64,000 bases of DNA from the NCBI GenBank assembly GCA_964429385.1, contig CAYSBR010000009.1, positions 1-64,000 on the forward strand, read 5' to 3'. The position numbers and the translations under genes are program-made. This document shows positions 7,526 through 16,349 of this stretch, in pieces; position 1 is the first letter of the stretch; each line of letters begins with the position of its first letter. The notes below the pieces were generated by a model. That model was not told the DNA's origin. It saw only the letters and a list, made by a program, of their open reading frames with translations, and did not search any database. This stretch comes from UBA2377 sp964429385. GTDB taxonomy: Bacteria; Verrucomicrobiota; Verrucomicrobiia; Opitutales; Opitutaceae.

Positions 7526-8336
7526 CCCCCGGGCTCACAAACTCCACCGCCTCGCGGAACCAGAGCTGATCGAAGACAAAGAAATTGTGGTCCTCCCCCG
7601 GCACGACGTGCAGCCACTTACGTCCCGGATGACGGTCATGCAGACGCTGCGCATACTTCGCCGGCACAACCGAGTCGCGCTCCGCAGCGATGATCGCCAC
7701 CGGCCCGGGATAAGCGCGCAGGGCTTCATCCGACCGCCACTGATCCCGCACCAGCCAGCGCACCGGCAGCCACGGGTAGTGGTGGGCGGCAACGTCCGCG
7801 AGCCGGTTGAACGGCGTCACCAGTACAAGCCCGCCCACCCGCTCCGGCAGTGACCGGGTAACTTGCGCCGCCACCGCGCACCCCAGCGATTCGCCCAAAA
7901 GATACACCGGCCCCCCTTCCCGCGGGATCGCCTCCATCGCGGCGAGCGCCGCCGCAACCAAAGACTTCTCCGTGGGCTCGCCCTCGCGCCGGCCATAGCC
8001 CGGATATTCCAAAATATAAACCGCCCTGCCGACCTCCGGCGACATCCCCTCCAGCGAATCCGCCCAATAACCGCGCTGCACAGCAAGCCCGGCATTGCCC
8101 GGCAACACCAGCCAACGCTGGGCCGCGCCGACCGGCACACGTTTCCAGCCGATACGCCCGCCATTGGCATCCAGCCATGGCTCCAGACCCGCACCCTGCG
8201 CATAAAGCAGTTGATCGGCCCAAGCTGCTGACGCCGGCTGGTAAAGAATCTGTCGCTGCATGAGGAAAACCCCCAGGCACAACGTCAGATAACCCAGGGT
8301 CAGGGTGATGCCAGTGATCAACAGCATGCGCTTCAT
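7488..8336 (-). CDS. Membrane-anchored alpha/beta hydrolase
   Basis: Serine hydrolase of 282 residues with one N-terminal transmembrane helix (residues 4-26) and probably an extracytoplasmic catalytic domain. The nucleophile elbow is GESLG (Ser150), with Asp221 in AAERDSVVP and His250 in GEDHNFF, so the triad is complete. LEYPGYGRREG is the oxyanion-side loop common to BEM46/ABHD13-like hydrolases. Substrate unknown. The start at 8336 (MKRMLLITG) puts the membrane helix at the N-terminus; an ATG at 8381 adds only 15 unlikely residues. The gene overlaps the end of the Hsp70-like gene, tail to tail. Confidence 0.85.
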   Translation of the reverse strand: MKRMLLITGITLTLGYLTLCLGVFLMQRQILYQPASAAWADQLLYAQGAGLEPWLDANGGRIGWKRVPVGAAQRWLVLPGNAGLAVQRGYWADSLEGMSPEVGRAVYILEYPGYGRREGEPTEKSLVAAALAAMEAIPREGGPVYLLGESLGCAVAAQVTRSLPERVGGLVLVTPFNRLADVAAHHYPWLPVRWLVRDQWRSDEALRAYPGPVAIIAAERDSVVPAKYAQRLHDRHPGRKWLHVVPGEDHNFFVFDQLWFREAVEFVSPGVTGAGRETAAGR

Positions 8337-8470
8337 GAATCCTGCCAGAGTTTGCCGCTCCCAGACTCCGCGACAAAGCAATAGATGAGTTTACGGCTCC
8401 GGTATGCCAAGGATACGGGTGTACCGATTTCCGGTTTGCCCGCCACGACTTTCACCGCCGTTCTGTCGGG

Positions 8471-9022
8471 GTGACCCGACTCGACCGATTCATCCAACGC
8501 TGGCGCATGCGCCGCGCCACGGCCTTCATCCCGCCAGCCGCCCGGGTGATTGATGTCGGCGCATACCATGGAGAGTTGTTTGAGCACCTGGGCGACCGGC
8601 TCGCCGGAGGCTTCGGAGTTGAACCCTTGCTGCAGAGCCCCCTCGTCACCCCGCGATGGACAGTCCATCCGGGCTATTTCCCCGCCGTGCAACCGGATGA
8701 CGAAAAGGCCTGGGATGCAGTCACCCTGCTGGCTGTGCTGGAGCACATTCCGCCCCCGGAACAGAAGCGCATCGCCGAAGCCTGCGCCCGACTGCTCAAG
8801 CCCGGCGGTCGCGTCATCATCACCGTGCCCAGCCCGGCGGTGGATATCATCCTCTCCATCCTGCGTTTTTGCCGGCTGATTGATGGCATGTCGCTGGAGC
8901 AGCACTACGGATTCAAACCCGCCGACACTCCGCGCATCTTCGCCGCGCCGCACTTCCGGCAGGTTCGTCGCCAGACCTTTCAGCTCGGTCTGAATCACCT
9001 CTTTGTCTTCGAAAAGACATGA
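8471..9022 (+). CDS. Class I SAM-dependent methyltransferase
   Basis: Soluble methyltransferase of 183 residues (Methyltransf_11/23 type). Motif I is VIDVGAYHGE near residue 26, binding S-adenosylmethionine; motif II/III includes AWDAVTLLAVLEHIPP and the LLKPGGRVIITVPSP strand. The acceptor substrate cannot be inferred. Translation starts at GTG 8471, directly after a GGGG run. The stop overlaps the next start in an ATGA arrangement (9019-9022), so it is coupled to the VF530-like gene. It is divergent from the hydrolase, with a 134-base gap. Confidence 0.85.
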   Translation: MTRLDRFIQRWRMRRATAFIPPAARVIDVGAYHGELFEHLGDRLAGGFGVEPLLQSPLVTPRWTVHPGYFPAVQPDDEKAWDAVTLLAVLEHIPPPEQKRIAEACARLLKPGGRVIITVPSPAVDIILSILRFCRLIDGMSLEQHYGFKPADTPRIFAAPHFRQVRRQTFQLGLNHLFVFEKT

Positions 9023-9258
9023 GCCCGTCGCACGATCCTCTGCACGGCGTCACCTTGGAGATCATTGTCACGCGCCTCTCCGGCCATTACGGCTGGGAAG
9101 AGCTCGGGCGGCGCATCTCCATCCGCTGCTTCACCCACGATCCCAGCGTGTCCTCCAGCCTGAAGTTCCTGCGCCGCACGCCATGGGCCCGGCAAAAGGT
9201 CGAGCAGCTTTACGTGCGCACACGGTTTCCCGACGCACCGCCGGCCCGCCCGGCGTGA
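9019..9258 (+). CDS. VF530-family small DNA-binding-type protein (DUF2132)
   Basis: 79 residues that match the VF530/DUF2132 family (PF09905) almost throughout: DPLHGVTLE, HYGWEELGRRISIRCFTHDP and SSLKFLRRTPWARQKVE are all signature stretches. The family is a small helical fold, proposed to bind DNA, with no settled role. It overlaps the methyltransferase by four bases. Its TGA stop (9256-9258) directly touches the complement of the fabF stop (9259-9261), so two convergent genes meet with no spacer. Confidence 0.9.
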   Translation: MSPSHDPLHGVTLEIIVTRLSGHYGWEELGRRISIRCFTHDPSVSSSLKFLRRTPWARQKVEQLYVRTRFPDAPPARPA

Positions 9259-10596
9259 TCAACCCACCTTCGCCATCACCAGCGAGGCGTTGGTGCCGCC
9301 AAAGCCAAAGCTGTTGGCCAGCGCCGCGCGCACCGGCTTTTTCACCGCGGTGTTTGGGGTGAAATTGAGGCCCGTCGCCGCGCAGGCGGGATCGACATTC
9401 GTCAGGTTGATCGTCGGTGGCACAATGCTCTCATGGATTGCCATCACCGCGGCGAAGGCGCCCATCGCACCGGCACCACCGAGCAGGTGGCCGGTCATGG
9501 ATTTCACCCCGCTCACGTGGAGATTGGCTTTGTGGGCGGCAAATACCGTGGCGATGGCCGCGGCCTCCTCACCGTCGCCACCGGGGGTCGAGGTCGCGTG
9601 CGCGGAGACGTAATCGATATCGGTGGGTTGCAGGCCGCCGCGTTCCAAAGCCGCGCTCATCGCCCGGGCGGAGCCCTCGGCGCCGGGTGCAAGCGAGGAC
9701 AGATGATAGGCATCCGCCGTGGCGCCGTAACCGCGCACCTCGGCATAGATACGCGCACCGCGCCGCACCGCCTGCTCGTATTCCTCCAGCACAAACACCA
9801 CCGAGCCTTCACCAAGCACGAAGCCGTCGCGATCGGCATCATAGGGCCGCGAGGCCTGCTCCGGCGCTTCATTGCGGGTGGAAAGCGCCCTCATCTGGGC
9901 GAAGGCGCCAATCGCCAGCGGAGTGACCGTGGATTCCGCGCCGCCGGCGATCATCACATCGGCATCGCCGCGCGCAATCGCCGCCGTCGCTTCACCGAGG
10001 GCATGCCCGCTGGTGGCGCACGCGGAAGCCACACACATGTTGGGCCCGCGAAAATCGAGCTGCAGGCTCACCTGCCCCGCCAGCAGATTGGGCGCGATCT
10101 GGATGATGAAAAATGGCGAGATCCGGCGGTAACCACTGGTTTTCCAAGTGTCGTGCATCGCCTCAATCTCCGGCAGACCGCCAAGGCCCACCCCCAGGTT
10201 CACCCCCATGCGATTGGCGTCCAGGCCGGCCCGGTGCGCATCCAAACCGGAATCGGCATACGCCTCGATGGCCGCAGCCAGGCCCAGATGGGTAAAGCGA
10301 CCGAATTTCTTCACATCCTTGGCCGAGAGCACCTGCGTGAGCGCCCCCCCTTCCGGGCCGCGCGGGTGCAACGGGCTGGCCAGCGCCGCCGCAGGGTCAA
10401 AGCCCTTTACCTCTCCGGCGATCTGTGCCGTGCAACCGCTGGCGTCAAACCGCGTGATCGGACCGATGCCGCTGCGGCCGGCCACCAAGGCCGCCCAAGT
10501 GGCGGCGGCGGTGTTGCCGACAGGCGTGACCGCGCCGAGACCGGTGATGACAACACGCCGGCGCGAGTCCGACAGACGGGAGGCTGAAGTGGTCAT
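9259..10596 (-). CDS. fabF: Beta-ketoacyl-ACP synthase II (FabF-like)
   Basis: Condensing enzyme of fatty acid elongation; 445 residues from the ATG at 10596 (MTTSASRL), with VVITGLGAVTPVGN at residues 15-28. The catalytic triad is Cys193 (VASACATSGHA), His333 (SAHATSTPGGD) and His370 (MTGHLLGGAGA), as in FabF. An extra segment of about 17 residues (roughly 73-90, rich in Pro/Gly) sits before the usual LSAKDVKKFGRFT. No acpP or other fab genes are adjacent, so this could be an additional FabF serving a special lipid rather than the housekeeping copy. The frame is open to an ATG at 10635. Confidence 0.9.
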   Translation of the reverse strand: MTTSASRLSDSRRRVVITGLGAVTPVGNTAAATWAALVAGRSGIGPITRFDASGCTAQIAGEVKGFDPAAALASPLHPRGPEGGALTQVLSAKDVKKFGRFTHLGLAAAIEAYADSGLDAHRAGLDANRMGVNLGVGLGGLPEIEAMHDTWKTSGYRRISPFFIIQIAPNLLAGQVSLQLDFRGPNMCVASACATSGHALGEATAAIARGDADVMIAGGAESTVTPLAIGAFAQMRALSTRNEAPEQASRPYDADRDGFVLGEGSVVFVLEEYEQAVRRGARIYAEVRGYGATADAYHLSSLAPGAEGSARAMSAALERGGLQPTDIDYVSAHATSTPGGDGEEAAAIATVFAAHKANLHVSGVKSMTGHLLGGAGAMGAFAAVMAIHESIVPPTINLTNVDPACAATGLNFTPNTAVKKPVRAALANSFGFGGTNASLVMAKVG

Positions 10597-10727
10597 AGGC
10601 GCGGTGTTGATGGAGACGGCGGGAGCCAGCGGCAAGTGCGTTTAACAAACCCGTTTTTGCGCCACATTGGCTCTTGCCACGGCTTTGACTTTGGCCACGC
10701 GGCGGTTTTGTCTGCGCGCCTTCGACG

Positions 10728-11219
10728 ATGGAGCAACTGCACGCTTACTGGCGCATGGAATACATCGAAGCGCCCCGCTACCCCGACACCCGGCGCCCGT
10801 TCACCGATCTGCCCGCCTTGGGCGATGATCGCGCGGCGCTCATCGTGCACCGGCAGGCGCTTTCCTACCTGATCCTCAACCGCTTTCCCTACAACCCAGG
10901 GCACCTGCTCGCGATCCCCTTTCGCGAAGTGGTCGAACTGGAGGAACTGCGCCCCGACGAGCAGGCCGACCTGATGGCCGCCATCGTCTTCGCCAAGCGC
11001 CTCCTCACCGCCGCCCTCAAGCCCGACGGATTCAATGTCGGTTTCAACCTCGGCTCCGCCGCCGGCGGCAGCATCGCCCACCTTCACGCCCACATCGTGC
11101 CCCGCTGGAACGGCGACACCAATTTCATGCCCGCGCTCGGGCAGACCCGGATCCTCCCCCAGTCGCTGGATGCCACCTGGGAAAAACTCGCCCAAACGGC
11201 CGCCGGGCTCAAAGGCTGA
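10728..11219 (+). CDS. HIT-domain nucleotide hydrolase/transferase
   Basis: 163-residue histidine-triad protein. The HIT motif HLHAHIVPRWNGD is present near residue 112, with the middle His acting as nucleophile on the alpha-phosphate of nucleotide substrates. LILNRFPYNPGHLLAIPFRE is the conserved N-terminal HIT segment, and the extended C-terminus resembles Ap4A phosphorylase-type HIT proteins. First gene of a forward run: phoH starts 36 bases later. Confidence 0.9.
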   Translation: MEQLHAYWRMEYIEAPRYPDTRRPFTDLPALGDDRAALIVHRQALSYLILNRFPYNPGHLLAIPFREVVELEELRPDEQADLMAAIVFAKRLLTAALKPDGFNVGFNLGSAAGGSIAHLHAHIVPRWNGDTNFMPALGQTRILPQSLDATWEKLAQTAAGLKG

Positions 11220-11255
11220 GAGTCCGCGCCCCCGCACCTTTAGATCCCTCGCACC

Positions 11256-12239
11256 TTGGCCACCAAGACCCTGCATTTTCCCAGTCCGCGCCACCTGCAT
11301 CAGCTTTATGCCGGACGGGAGGAAAACCTCACCCAGGCCGAACGCCTGCTCGGCGTCCGCCTCGTCAGCCGCGAAGCCTGGCTCAAGCTCGACGGAACCG
11401 ACGAAGCCGTCGCCCTGGCCGACCAGACCTTCGGCTTTCTCAACGAGGCGCGGACCCAGGGGATGGCGATCCGCACCCCCGATTTCAGCCGCATCGTGGA
11501 AACCTTTGCCCGCGGCGAAGGCGCCCAGCTCCGCCAGCTCATCGATGATCCGCTCATCATCGCCACCAACCGCCGCAGCATCATTCCCAAAACGCTCGGC
11601 CAGAAACTGTATCTCCAGTCCATGCTCAAGCACCCCGTGGTCTTCGGCATCGGCCCCGCCGGCACGGGCAAGACCTACCTGGCGATGGCTGCCGCGGTCT
11701 CGGCGCTGCTCAAAAACGAAGTGCAGCGCATCATCCTCACCCGGCCCGCCGTCGAAGCCGGCGAAGCCCTCGGCTTCCTGCCAGGCGACCTCAGGGAAAA
11801 GATCCTGCCCTACCTCCGGCCGCTCTACGACGCGCTGCACGATATGCTTGAGCCCGAAGATATCGCGCGCCTCACCGAGAAAGGCATCATCGAGATCGCC
11901 CCGCTCGCCTACATGCGCGGCCGCACGCTCTCCCACGCGTTTGTCATTCTCGACGAAGCGCAGAACACCACCTCCGAACAGATGATGATGTTTCTCACCC
12001 GCCTCGGCGAAGACTCCCGCATGGTGGTGACCGGCGACGTCACCCAGATCGACCTGCCGCGCTCCAAGCAAAGCGGCCTCATGGAAGTGCGGCACATCCT
12101 CGGGCAGGTGGCAGGCATCGATTTCCACACCTTCAGCGCCGCCGATGTCGTCCGCCACCCGCTCGTCGGCCAGATCATCGCCGCCTACGAGCGCCACCAA
12201 AATCCGATGGGCGACATCGCGGATGACGCCAAATCCTGA
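11256..12239 (+). CDS. phoH: PhoH family ATPase (YbeZ type)
   Basis: Cytoplasmic P-loop ATPase/RNA-helicase-like protein of 327 residues. Walker A is GPAGTGKTY near residue 131 and Walker B is FVILDEAQNT; the PhoH-specific stretches PAVEAGEALGFLPGDL and GDVTQIDLPR are intact. In other bacteria YbeZ works with YbeY in ribosome/RNA maturation, and ybeY is indeed three genes downstream here. The start appears to be TTG at 11256 with a weak leader; an in-frame ATG does not occur before the conserved N-terminal region. Confidence 0.93.
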   Translation: MATKTLHFPSPRHLHQLYAGREENLTQAERLLGVRLVSREAWLKLDGTDEAVALADQTFGFLNEARTQGMAIRTPDFSRIVETFARGEGAQLRQLIDDPLIIATNRRSIIPKTLGQKLYLQSMLKHPVVFGIGPAGTGKTYLAMAAAVSALLKNEVQRIILTRPAVEAGEALGFLPGDLREKILPYLRPLYDALHDMLEPEDIARLTEKGIIEIAPLAYMRGRTLSHAFVILDEAQNTTSEQMMMFLTRLGEDSRMVVTGDVTQIDLPRSKQSGLMEVRHILGQVAGIDFHTFSAADVVRHPLVGQIIAAYERHQNPMGDIADDAKS

Positions 12240-12248
12240 CCTCTCTCC

Positions 12249-12788
12249 ATGAAAACAATCTCCGCCTTTTTCGCGATCTGCCTGCTGGCCACCCGGCTTT
12301 TCGCCCTGACGCCCGAACAGGCCGCCCTCGTCTATCTGGATGCCGTCAAAGCCGGCGGATTGGATGCCATCGCCCCGCTCATGCACCCCGGTGAGCTTGA
12401 GAAATTCCGGGCGATGCTCACCCCCGTGGTTGAAGCCGCCCTGCTCGACGCGGAACAGAGTGAAGTCTTTGCCGTTTACGCCGACGAAACCGACCCTGGG
12501 AAAATCAAACCCATGTCGGACGTGGAGTTCATGCGGGTGTTTCTCCAATGGCTGACAACTCTGAACCCGATGATCGGGGATATTCTCAAGGCAGCCTCCG
12601 GTGAGGTGCTCGGTCATGTGACGGAAGGAAAAATCTCCCATGTCGTGGTGCGCATGAAAACGAACTCACTCGGCGCAGAAATCGAACAGATGACCGTGAT
12701 CTCCTTCAAGGACCACGACGGCCGGCCCATGCTGATGCTCTCGGGCGAAATCAAAAACATGGCCGCGCTGCTGCTCCGCCAGTCCTGA
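12249..12788 (+). CDS. Small secreted protein of unknown function
   Basis: 179 residues with a Sec signal peptide (MKTISAFFAICLLATRLFAL, cleavage probably after residue 19). The mature part is helical, with the pattern TPEQAALVYLDAVKAGGLDAI, then a beta-rich second half ending in SGEIKNMAALLLRQS. The family is not one I can name; the layout resembles small periplasmic domains that read like a steroid-isomerase/NTF2-type fold, which is only a guess. It sits 9 bases after phoH and 14 bases before the 7TM-HD gene, so it is part of that operon. Confidence 0.75.
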   Translation: MKTISAFFAICLLATRLFALTPEQAALVYLDAVKAGGLDAIAPLMHPGELEKFRAMLTPVVEAALLDAEQSEVFAVYADETDPGKIKPMSDVEFMRVFLQWLTTLNPMIGDILKAASGEVLGHVTEGKISHVVVRMKTNSLGAEIEQMTVISFKDHDGRPMLMLSGEIKNMAALLLRQS

Positions 12789-12802
12789 TTCAACCGCCCG
12801 TC

Positions 12803-15124
12803 ATGCCGCTTCGCGACCGCCTCATCGCCCTGCTCACGCGCCCCAAGGTCCGGCGCACGGCGGAGCCGTCGGCGGTGATGGATTTCATCGAACGCAGCCG
12901 GATCGTCACCGCGGTCATCTTCATCACCACGGTCGCGGCCATCGTGTTCGTCAGCTCGGGCAGCATCGCCCACGAGCATCTGCCGGTGCTGCCCGGCCAG
13001 ACCGCGACGGCGCGCGTCGTCGCCGCGGATTCCTTCTCCTACGTAAGCGAAGAGCGGACCCGCCTGGTCCGCGAACAACTCGCCGAAACCCTGCCGCCCG
13101 TTTATCGCCTCGAACAGGCGCCGCTCGATCAATTCGAAGCCGCCCTGCGCGAGTTCCTGGGCGAACTCGCCACGGCCGAACAAGCCCACCCGGATGGCGT
13201 CCCGGCAGCCCTGCTCGCCACGCTCGCCGCCGCATTCAACGAACGCGGACCCTATCGTGTCGGCACCGATGATCTCGCCACGCTCGCCGCCGCGCCCACG
13301 GCGGAGCGCACCGTCGTGATCGAGGCCGGACTCGCCACACTCCGGCAAATCTATCGCGACGGCGTGCACGCCCCCGGCTTCACCGGCCCCGAGGCCTCGC
13401 GCCTCGCGATGTTCCAGGTTTTGGACGAGGATGAACTCCCCGCTCCCCGCCCCGTCCAATCCCTGGAGGAAGCCCTGACCTACCTGCGCATCAGTCTGCT
13501 GGCGGACCACCCCGGGGAACTTTCCCTGACCGCTTTCCGCCTCCTGCGCCACGGCCTGCGGCCCAATCTGATCTTCGACCGGGAAGCCACCCAACGCCGC
13601 GCCGCCGCCGCCATGGCCTCCGTCCCCTCCGTGCAGGTAAATGTTGTCCGCGGCCAGGTGATCGTGGAACCCGGAGCCCGCGTGACCCCGGACCAATACG
13701 AGATGCTCACCGCCTACCGGCAGTTTCTTCGGGACAACACCGTGGAACAATTCGAGGGCGGGCTCCAGCTCTTCGGCCGCATCCTTCTCGTCCTGGCCAT
13801 GCTCATCGCCGGCGTCATCTACGTGCGCTTGGAGGATCATGAAACCTTCCAGAGCAATAGCCGCCTGGGCCTGCTGGCCCTGGTCGTCATCCTCAATCTC
13901 GCCCTGGTGCGCCTCGTCTATTCGCTCGGCGCGACGGAGTTCTTCGCCACCAACAACACCTGGGCTTCCGTCCTGCCCTATGTGGCCCCTTCCGCCCTCG
14001 CCCCGCTCATCGTCGCCATCCTGATCAACGCCGGCTCCGGCATCTTCATGGCGTTGCTGATCTCCATCTTCACCGGCGTCATCTACGGCAACCGGCTGGA
14101 TGTCGTCGTCATCACCTTTCTCGCCTCGCTGGTGGCGATCTTCGCCGGCCGCGATGTGCGCAAACGCGGCCGGGTCGTGCGGGCCGCCGGTTTCGGCGGC
14201 CTCACCGTGGCCTTCTTCGCCCTGCTCGTCGGCCTCGCCGACCAGGCCCCCGCCGCCGTGCTGCTTCGACAGATGGGCGCCGGCATCATCTCCGGCATCT
14301 TCACAGGCATCGTCGTCGTCGGCCTGCTCCCCGTGCTCGAGTCACTTTTCAAGCGCACCACCGACATCACCCTGCTGGAACTCACGGACTACAACCACCC
14401 GCTGCTGCGCCGCATGCAACTGGCCGCCCCCGGTTCCTACCATCACTCCCTCATGGTCGCGCAGCTCGCGGAAAACGCCTGCAACGCCATCGGGGCCAAC
14501 CCCCTCCTCGCCCGCGTCTGCGCGCTCTTCCACGACATCGGCAAGATCCGCAAACCCGAGTATTTCATCGAAAACCAGCGCGACCGCGGCAACCCGCACG
14601 ACGCCAGCAATCCCTCGCTTTCCGCCCTCATCATCAAGAGCCATGTGAAGGACGGGGTGGACCTCGCGCGCAAACACCACCTGCCGCGCGCCATCATTGA
14701 CGTCATCCAGCAGCACCACGGCACCTCGCTCATCACCTACTTCTACCATCGCGCGCGCAATTCCACGCGGCCGCCCCTCCCCGGCGGCAGCACGCCCCCC
14801 ATCCCCGCGCCCGAGGTCGAGGAAGCCACCTACCGCTACGACGGGCCGCGCCCGCAGTTTCGTGAAAGCGCCGTCATCTCCCTCGCTGACAGCATCGAGG
14901 CCGCCTCGCGCTCCCTGCGCAAGATCACCGCGCAGCATCTCGACGACCTGATTGAAACCATCGTCCGCGACCGCATCGAGGACGGCCAGCTCGACGAAGC
15001 CCCGCTCACCCTTGGCGAAATCGCCGCCATCAAGCGCAGCTTTTCCCACACCCTGCTCAACATGCTCCATTCACGCGTGGAATACCCCGCCGGCGAAAAA
15101 CCCGTTGCGGAAGCCAAGGCATGA
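12803..15124 (+). CDS. 7TM-HD phosphodiesterase (PgpH/YqfF-like)
   Basis: 773-residue membrane enzyme. After an N-terminal helix (about residues 35-55) comes an extracytoplasmic 7TMR-HDED-type domain (about 60-320), then about seven membrane helices (about 325-510) and a cytoplasmic HD domain. HD motifs are visible: SYHHSLMVAQLAENACNA, ALFHDIGKIRKPEYF, IIKSHVKDGVDLARKHHLP and the ADSIEAASR stretch. PgpH homologues hydrolyse cyclic di-AMP, so the organism probably uses this messenger, although a cyclase is not in this window. The stop overlaps ybeY by four bases. Confidence 0.92.
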   Translation: MPLRDRLIALLTRPKVRRTAEPSAVMDFIERSRIVTAVIFITTVAAIVFVSSGSIAHEHLPVLPGQTATARVVAADSFSYVSEERTRLVREQLAETLPPVYRLEQAPLDQFEAALREFLGELATAEQAHPDGVPAALLATLAAAFNERGPYRVGTDDLATLAAAPTAERTVVIEAGLATLRQIYRDGVHAPGFTGPEASRLAMFQVLDEDELPAPRPVQSLEEALTYLRISLLADHPGELSLTAFRLLRHGLRPNLIFDREATQRRAAAAMASVPSVQVNVVRGQVIVEPGARVTPDQYEMLTAYRQFLRDNTVEQFEGGLQLFGRILLVLAMLIAGVIYVRLEDHETFQSNSRLGLLALVVILNLALVRLVYSLGATEFFATNNTWASVLPYVAPSALAPLIVAILINAGSGIFMALLISIFTGVIYGNRLDVVVITFLASLVAIFAGRDVRKRGRVVRAAGFGGLTVAFFALLVGLADQAPAAVLLRQMGAGIISGIFTGIVVVGLLPVLESLFKRTTDITLLELTDYNHPLLRRMQLAAPGSYHHSLMVAQLAENACNAIGANPLLARVCALFHDIGKIRKPEYFIENQRDRGNPHDASNPSLSALIIKSHVKDGVDLARKHHLPRAIIDVIQQHHGTSLITYFYHRARNSTRPPLPGGSTPPIPAPEVEEATYRYDGPRPQFRESAVISLADSIEAASRSLRKITAQHLDDLIETIVRDRIEDGQLDEAPLTLGEIAAIKRSFSHTLLNMLHSRVEYPAGEKPVAEAKA

Positions 15125-15597
15125 GCACCGCCCGGCCTCTGGCCATTGCCAACCGTCACCCGCGCCTGAGTCTGGACCGGCGCCGTCTCGCCGCCGCCAT
15201 CGCCGCGCTCGATGCCCAGGCCGCCCGCTTCAACGGTGGCTGCCCTCCGGGCGAGCTCTCCCTCGTCTTCCTCACCGATGCCGCGCAGACGCAGCTGCAC
15301 GCCGATTTCCTCGCCGACCCCACCCCCACCGATGTGATCACGTTCGACGGGGATCCCGGCATGGGCAGCGCGGGCGAGATTTGCGTTTCCGCCGACACCG
15401 CCTCGGCCTACACCCGCCGGCACCGCCTCGATTTCAGCCGGGAACTCCTCCTCTATGTCGTGCACGGCTGGCTCCACCTCGCCGGATACGACGATCTGCA
15501 GCCCGCCAAAAAACGCCGCATGCGTGCCGCCGAAACGCGCGCCCTCCGCCTGCTCGACGAAGCCGGCATCCAGTCCGTCTTCCGCTTGCGCAAATAA
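15121..15597 (+). CDS. ybeY: Endoribonuclease YbeY (rRNA maturation factor)
   Basis: 158-residue metal-dependent RNase for 16S rRNA 3'-end processing and ribosome quality control. The UPF0054 signature is present as HGWLHLAGYDD: His115, His119 and then Asp125 where most YbeY proteins have a third His. The active-site Arg region and PTPTDVITFDGD stretch are normal. The Asp at ligand three is also found in some other phyla (Bacteroidota proteins, from memory), so activity is not ruled out. It starts inside the stop of the 7TM-HD gene, the same order as in Firmicutes (phoH, yqfF, ybeY). Confidence 0.92.
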   Translation: MSTARPLAIANRHPRLSLDRRRLAAAIAALDAQAARFNGGCPPGELSLVFLTDAAQTQLHADFLADPTPTDVITFDGDPGMGSAGEICVSADTASAYTRRHRLDFSRELLLYVVHGWLHLAGYDDLQPAKKRRMRAAETRALRLLDEAGIQSVFRLRK

Positions 15598-15719
15598 CTT
15601 TGCCTCGGCCCGCTCCTTTGCGCTGCTTCATCCGCCAGCGGCAGCGGGCCGGCGATCTTGCGCCCCACCCCACGCCGCGGCCTCCCCTTTCTGATCATCT
15701 TCCCTGGAATCTTTTTTCA

Positions 15720-16346
15720 ATGCCCGGCCCCAGCCTTCAGACCGACGCCTTCGTGCTGATGAAACGGCCACCTGCCGACGCGTTTCAGGCTTACACCGTG
15801 TTCTCTCCCGAACACGGCGCCCTCCATCTGCTGCAACGCCTTCCCGGTAAAGTCGCCTCCGGACGGGTCGCCCTGGACCTCTTCGACGAGGCCGGGCTGC
15901 TGCTCGAATCCTCCAATCAAGGTCGCACCTGGTTTGCAAAGGAGGTTCGACTCTTGAACCGCCCCGCCGGCATCGGCCGCAGCTACGACACCCTCCGGCT
16001 GGCCTCGGAGTTCGCCGCGCTCATCGCCCGCAACCACGTCCCCGAAGAAAGCCGGGCCAAGGTCGGCCAGCTGCTGCGCCAGGTATTCGCCGCCTTTGCG
16101 TCCTGCGCCCGCCCCGATCTCGTCTCCTTCAAGGCGCTCTTCTGCTTCGCTCGCGACGAAGGCTACCCCGTCCGCCAACACTGGCTGCCCACGTTGCCCG
16201 CCAACCTGCGTTCAATCGCCGTCGCCAGCCTCCACCTCCCGTTGACCGAACTGGAGCAGGAGCCGCCAGACGCCGGGCAGGTCGCCCTGCTCTTGCGCCG
16301 CCTGGAGGAATACTTGCGCGGCCACACCGAAGTGCTGCTCGACTGA
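15720..16346 (+). CDS. RecO-like DNA repair protein (divergent)
   Basis: 208 residues from ATG 15720. The N-terminus TDAFVLMKRPPADAFQAYTVFS followed by EHGALHLLQR has the shape of the RecO OB-fold, which starts with a conserved 'TeAiVL' strand and 'sREhGRl' strand. The middle is helical, and the C-terminus EEYLRGHTEVLLD looks like the RecO ending. I see no zinc-finger cysteines. RecO loads RecA at gaps with RecR. The long frame upstream of 15720 is a shadow of ybeY. The next gene, a helicase, follows 3 bases after the stop, which fits a repair role. Confidence 0.6.
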   Translation: MPGPSLQTDAFVLMKRPPADAFQAYTVFSPEHGALHLLQRLPGKVASGRVALDLFDEAGLLLESSNQGRTWFAKEVRLLNRPAGIGRSYDTLRLASEFAALIARNHVPEESRAKVGQLLRQVFAAFASCARPDLVSFKALFCFARDEGYPVRQHWLPTLPANLRSIAVASLHLPLTELEQEPPDAGQVALLLRRLEEYLRGHTEVLLD

Positions 16347-16349
16347 GTC

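Noticed and set aside
10593..12641. 682-codon reverse frame across HIT, phoH and the small secreted gene
   Set aside because: It crosses three well-supported forward genes and has no recognisable domain.
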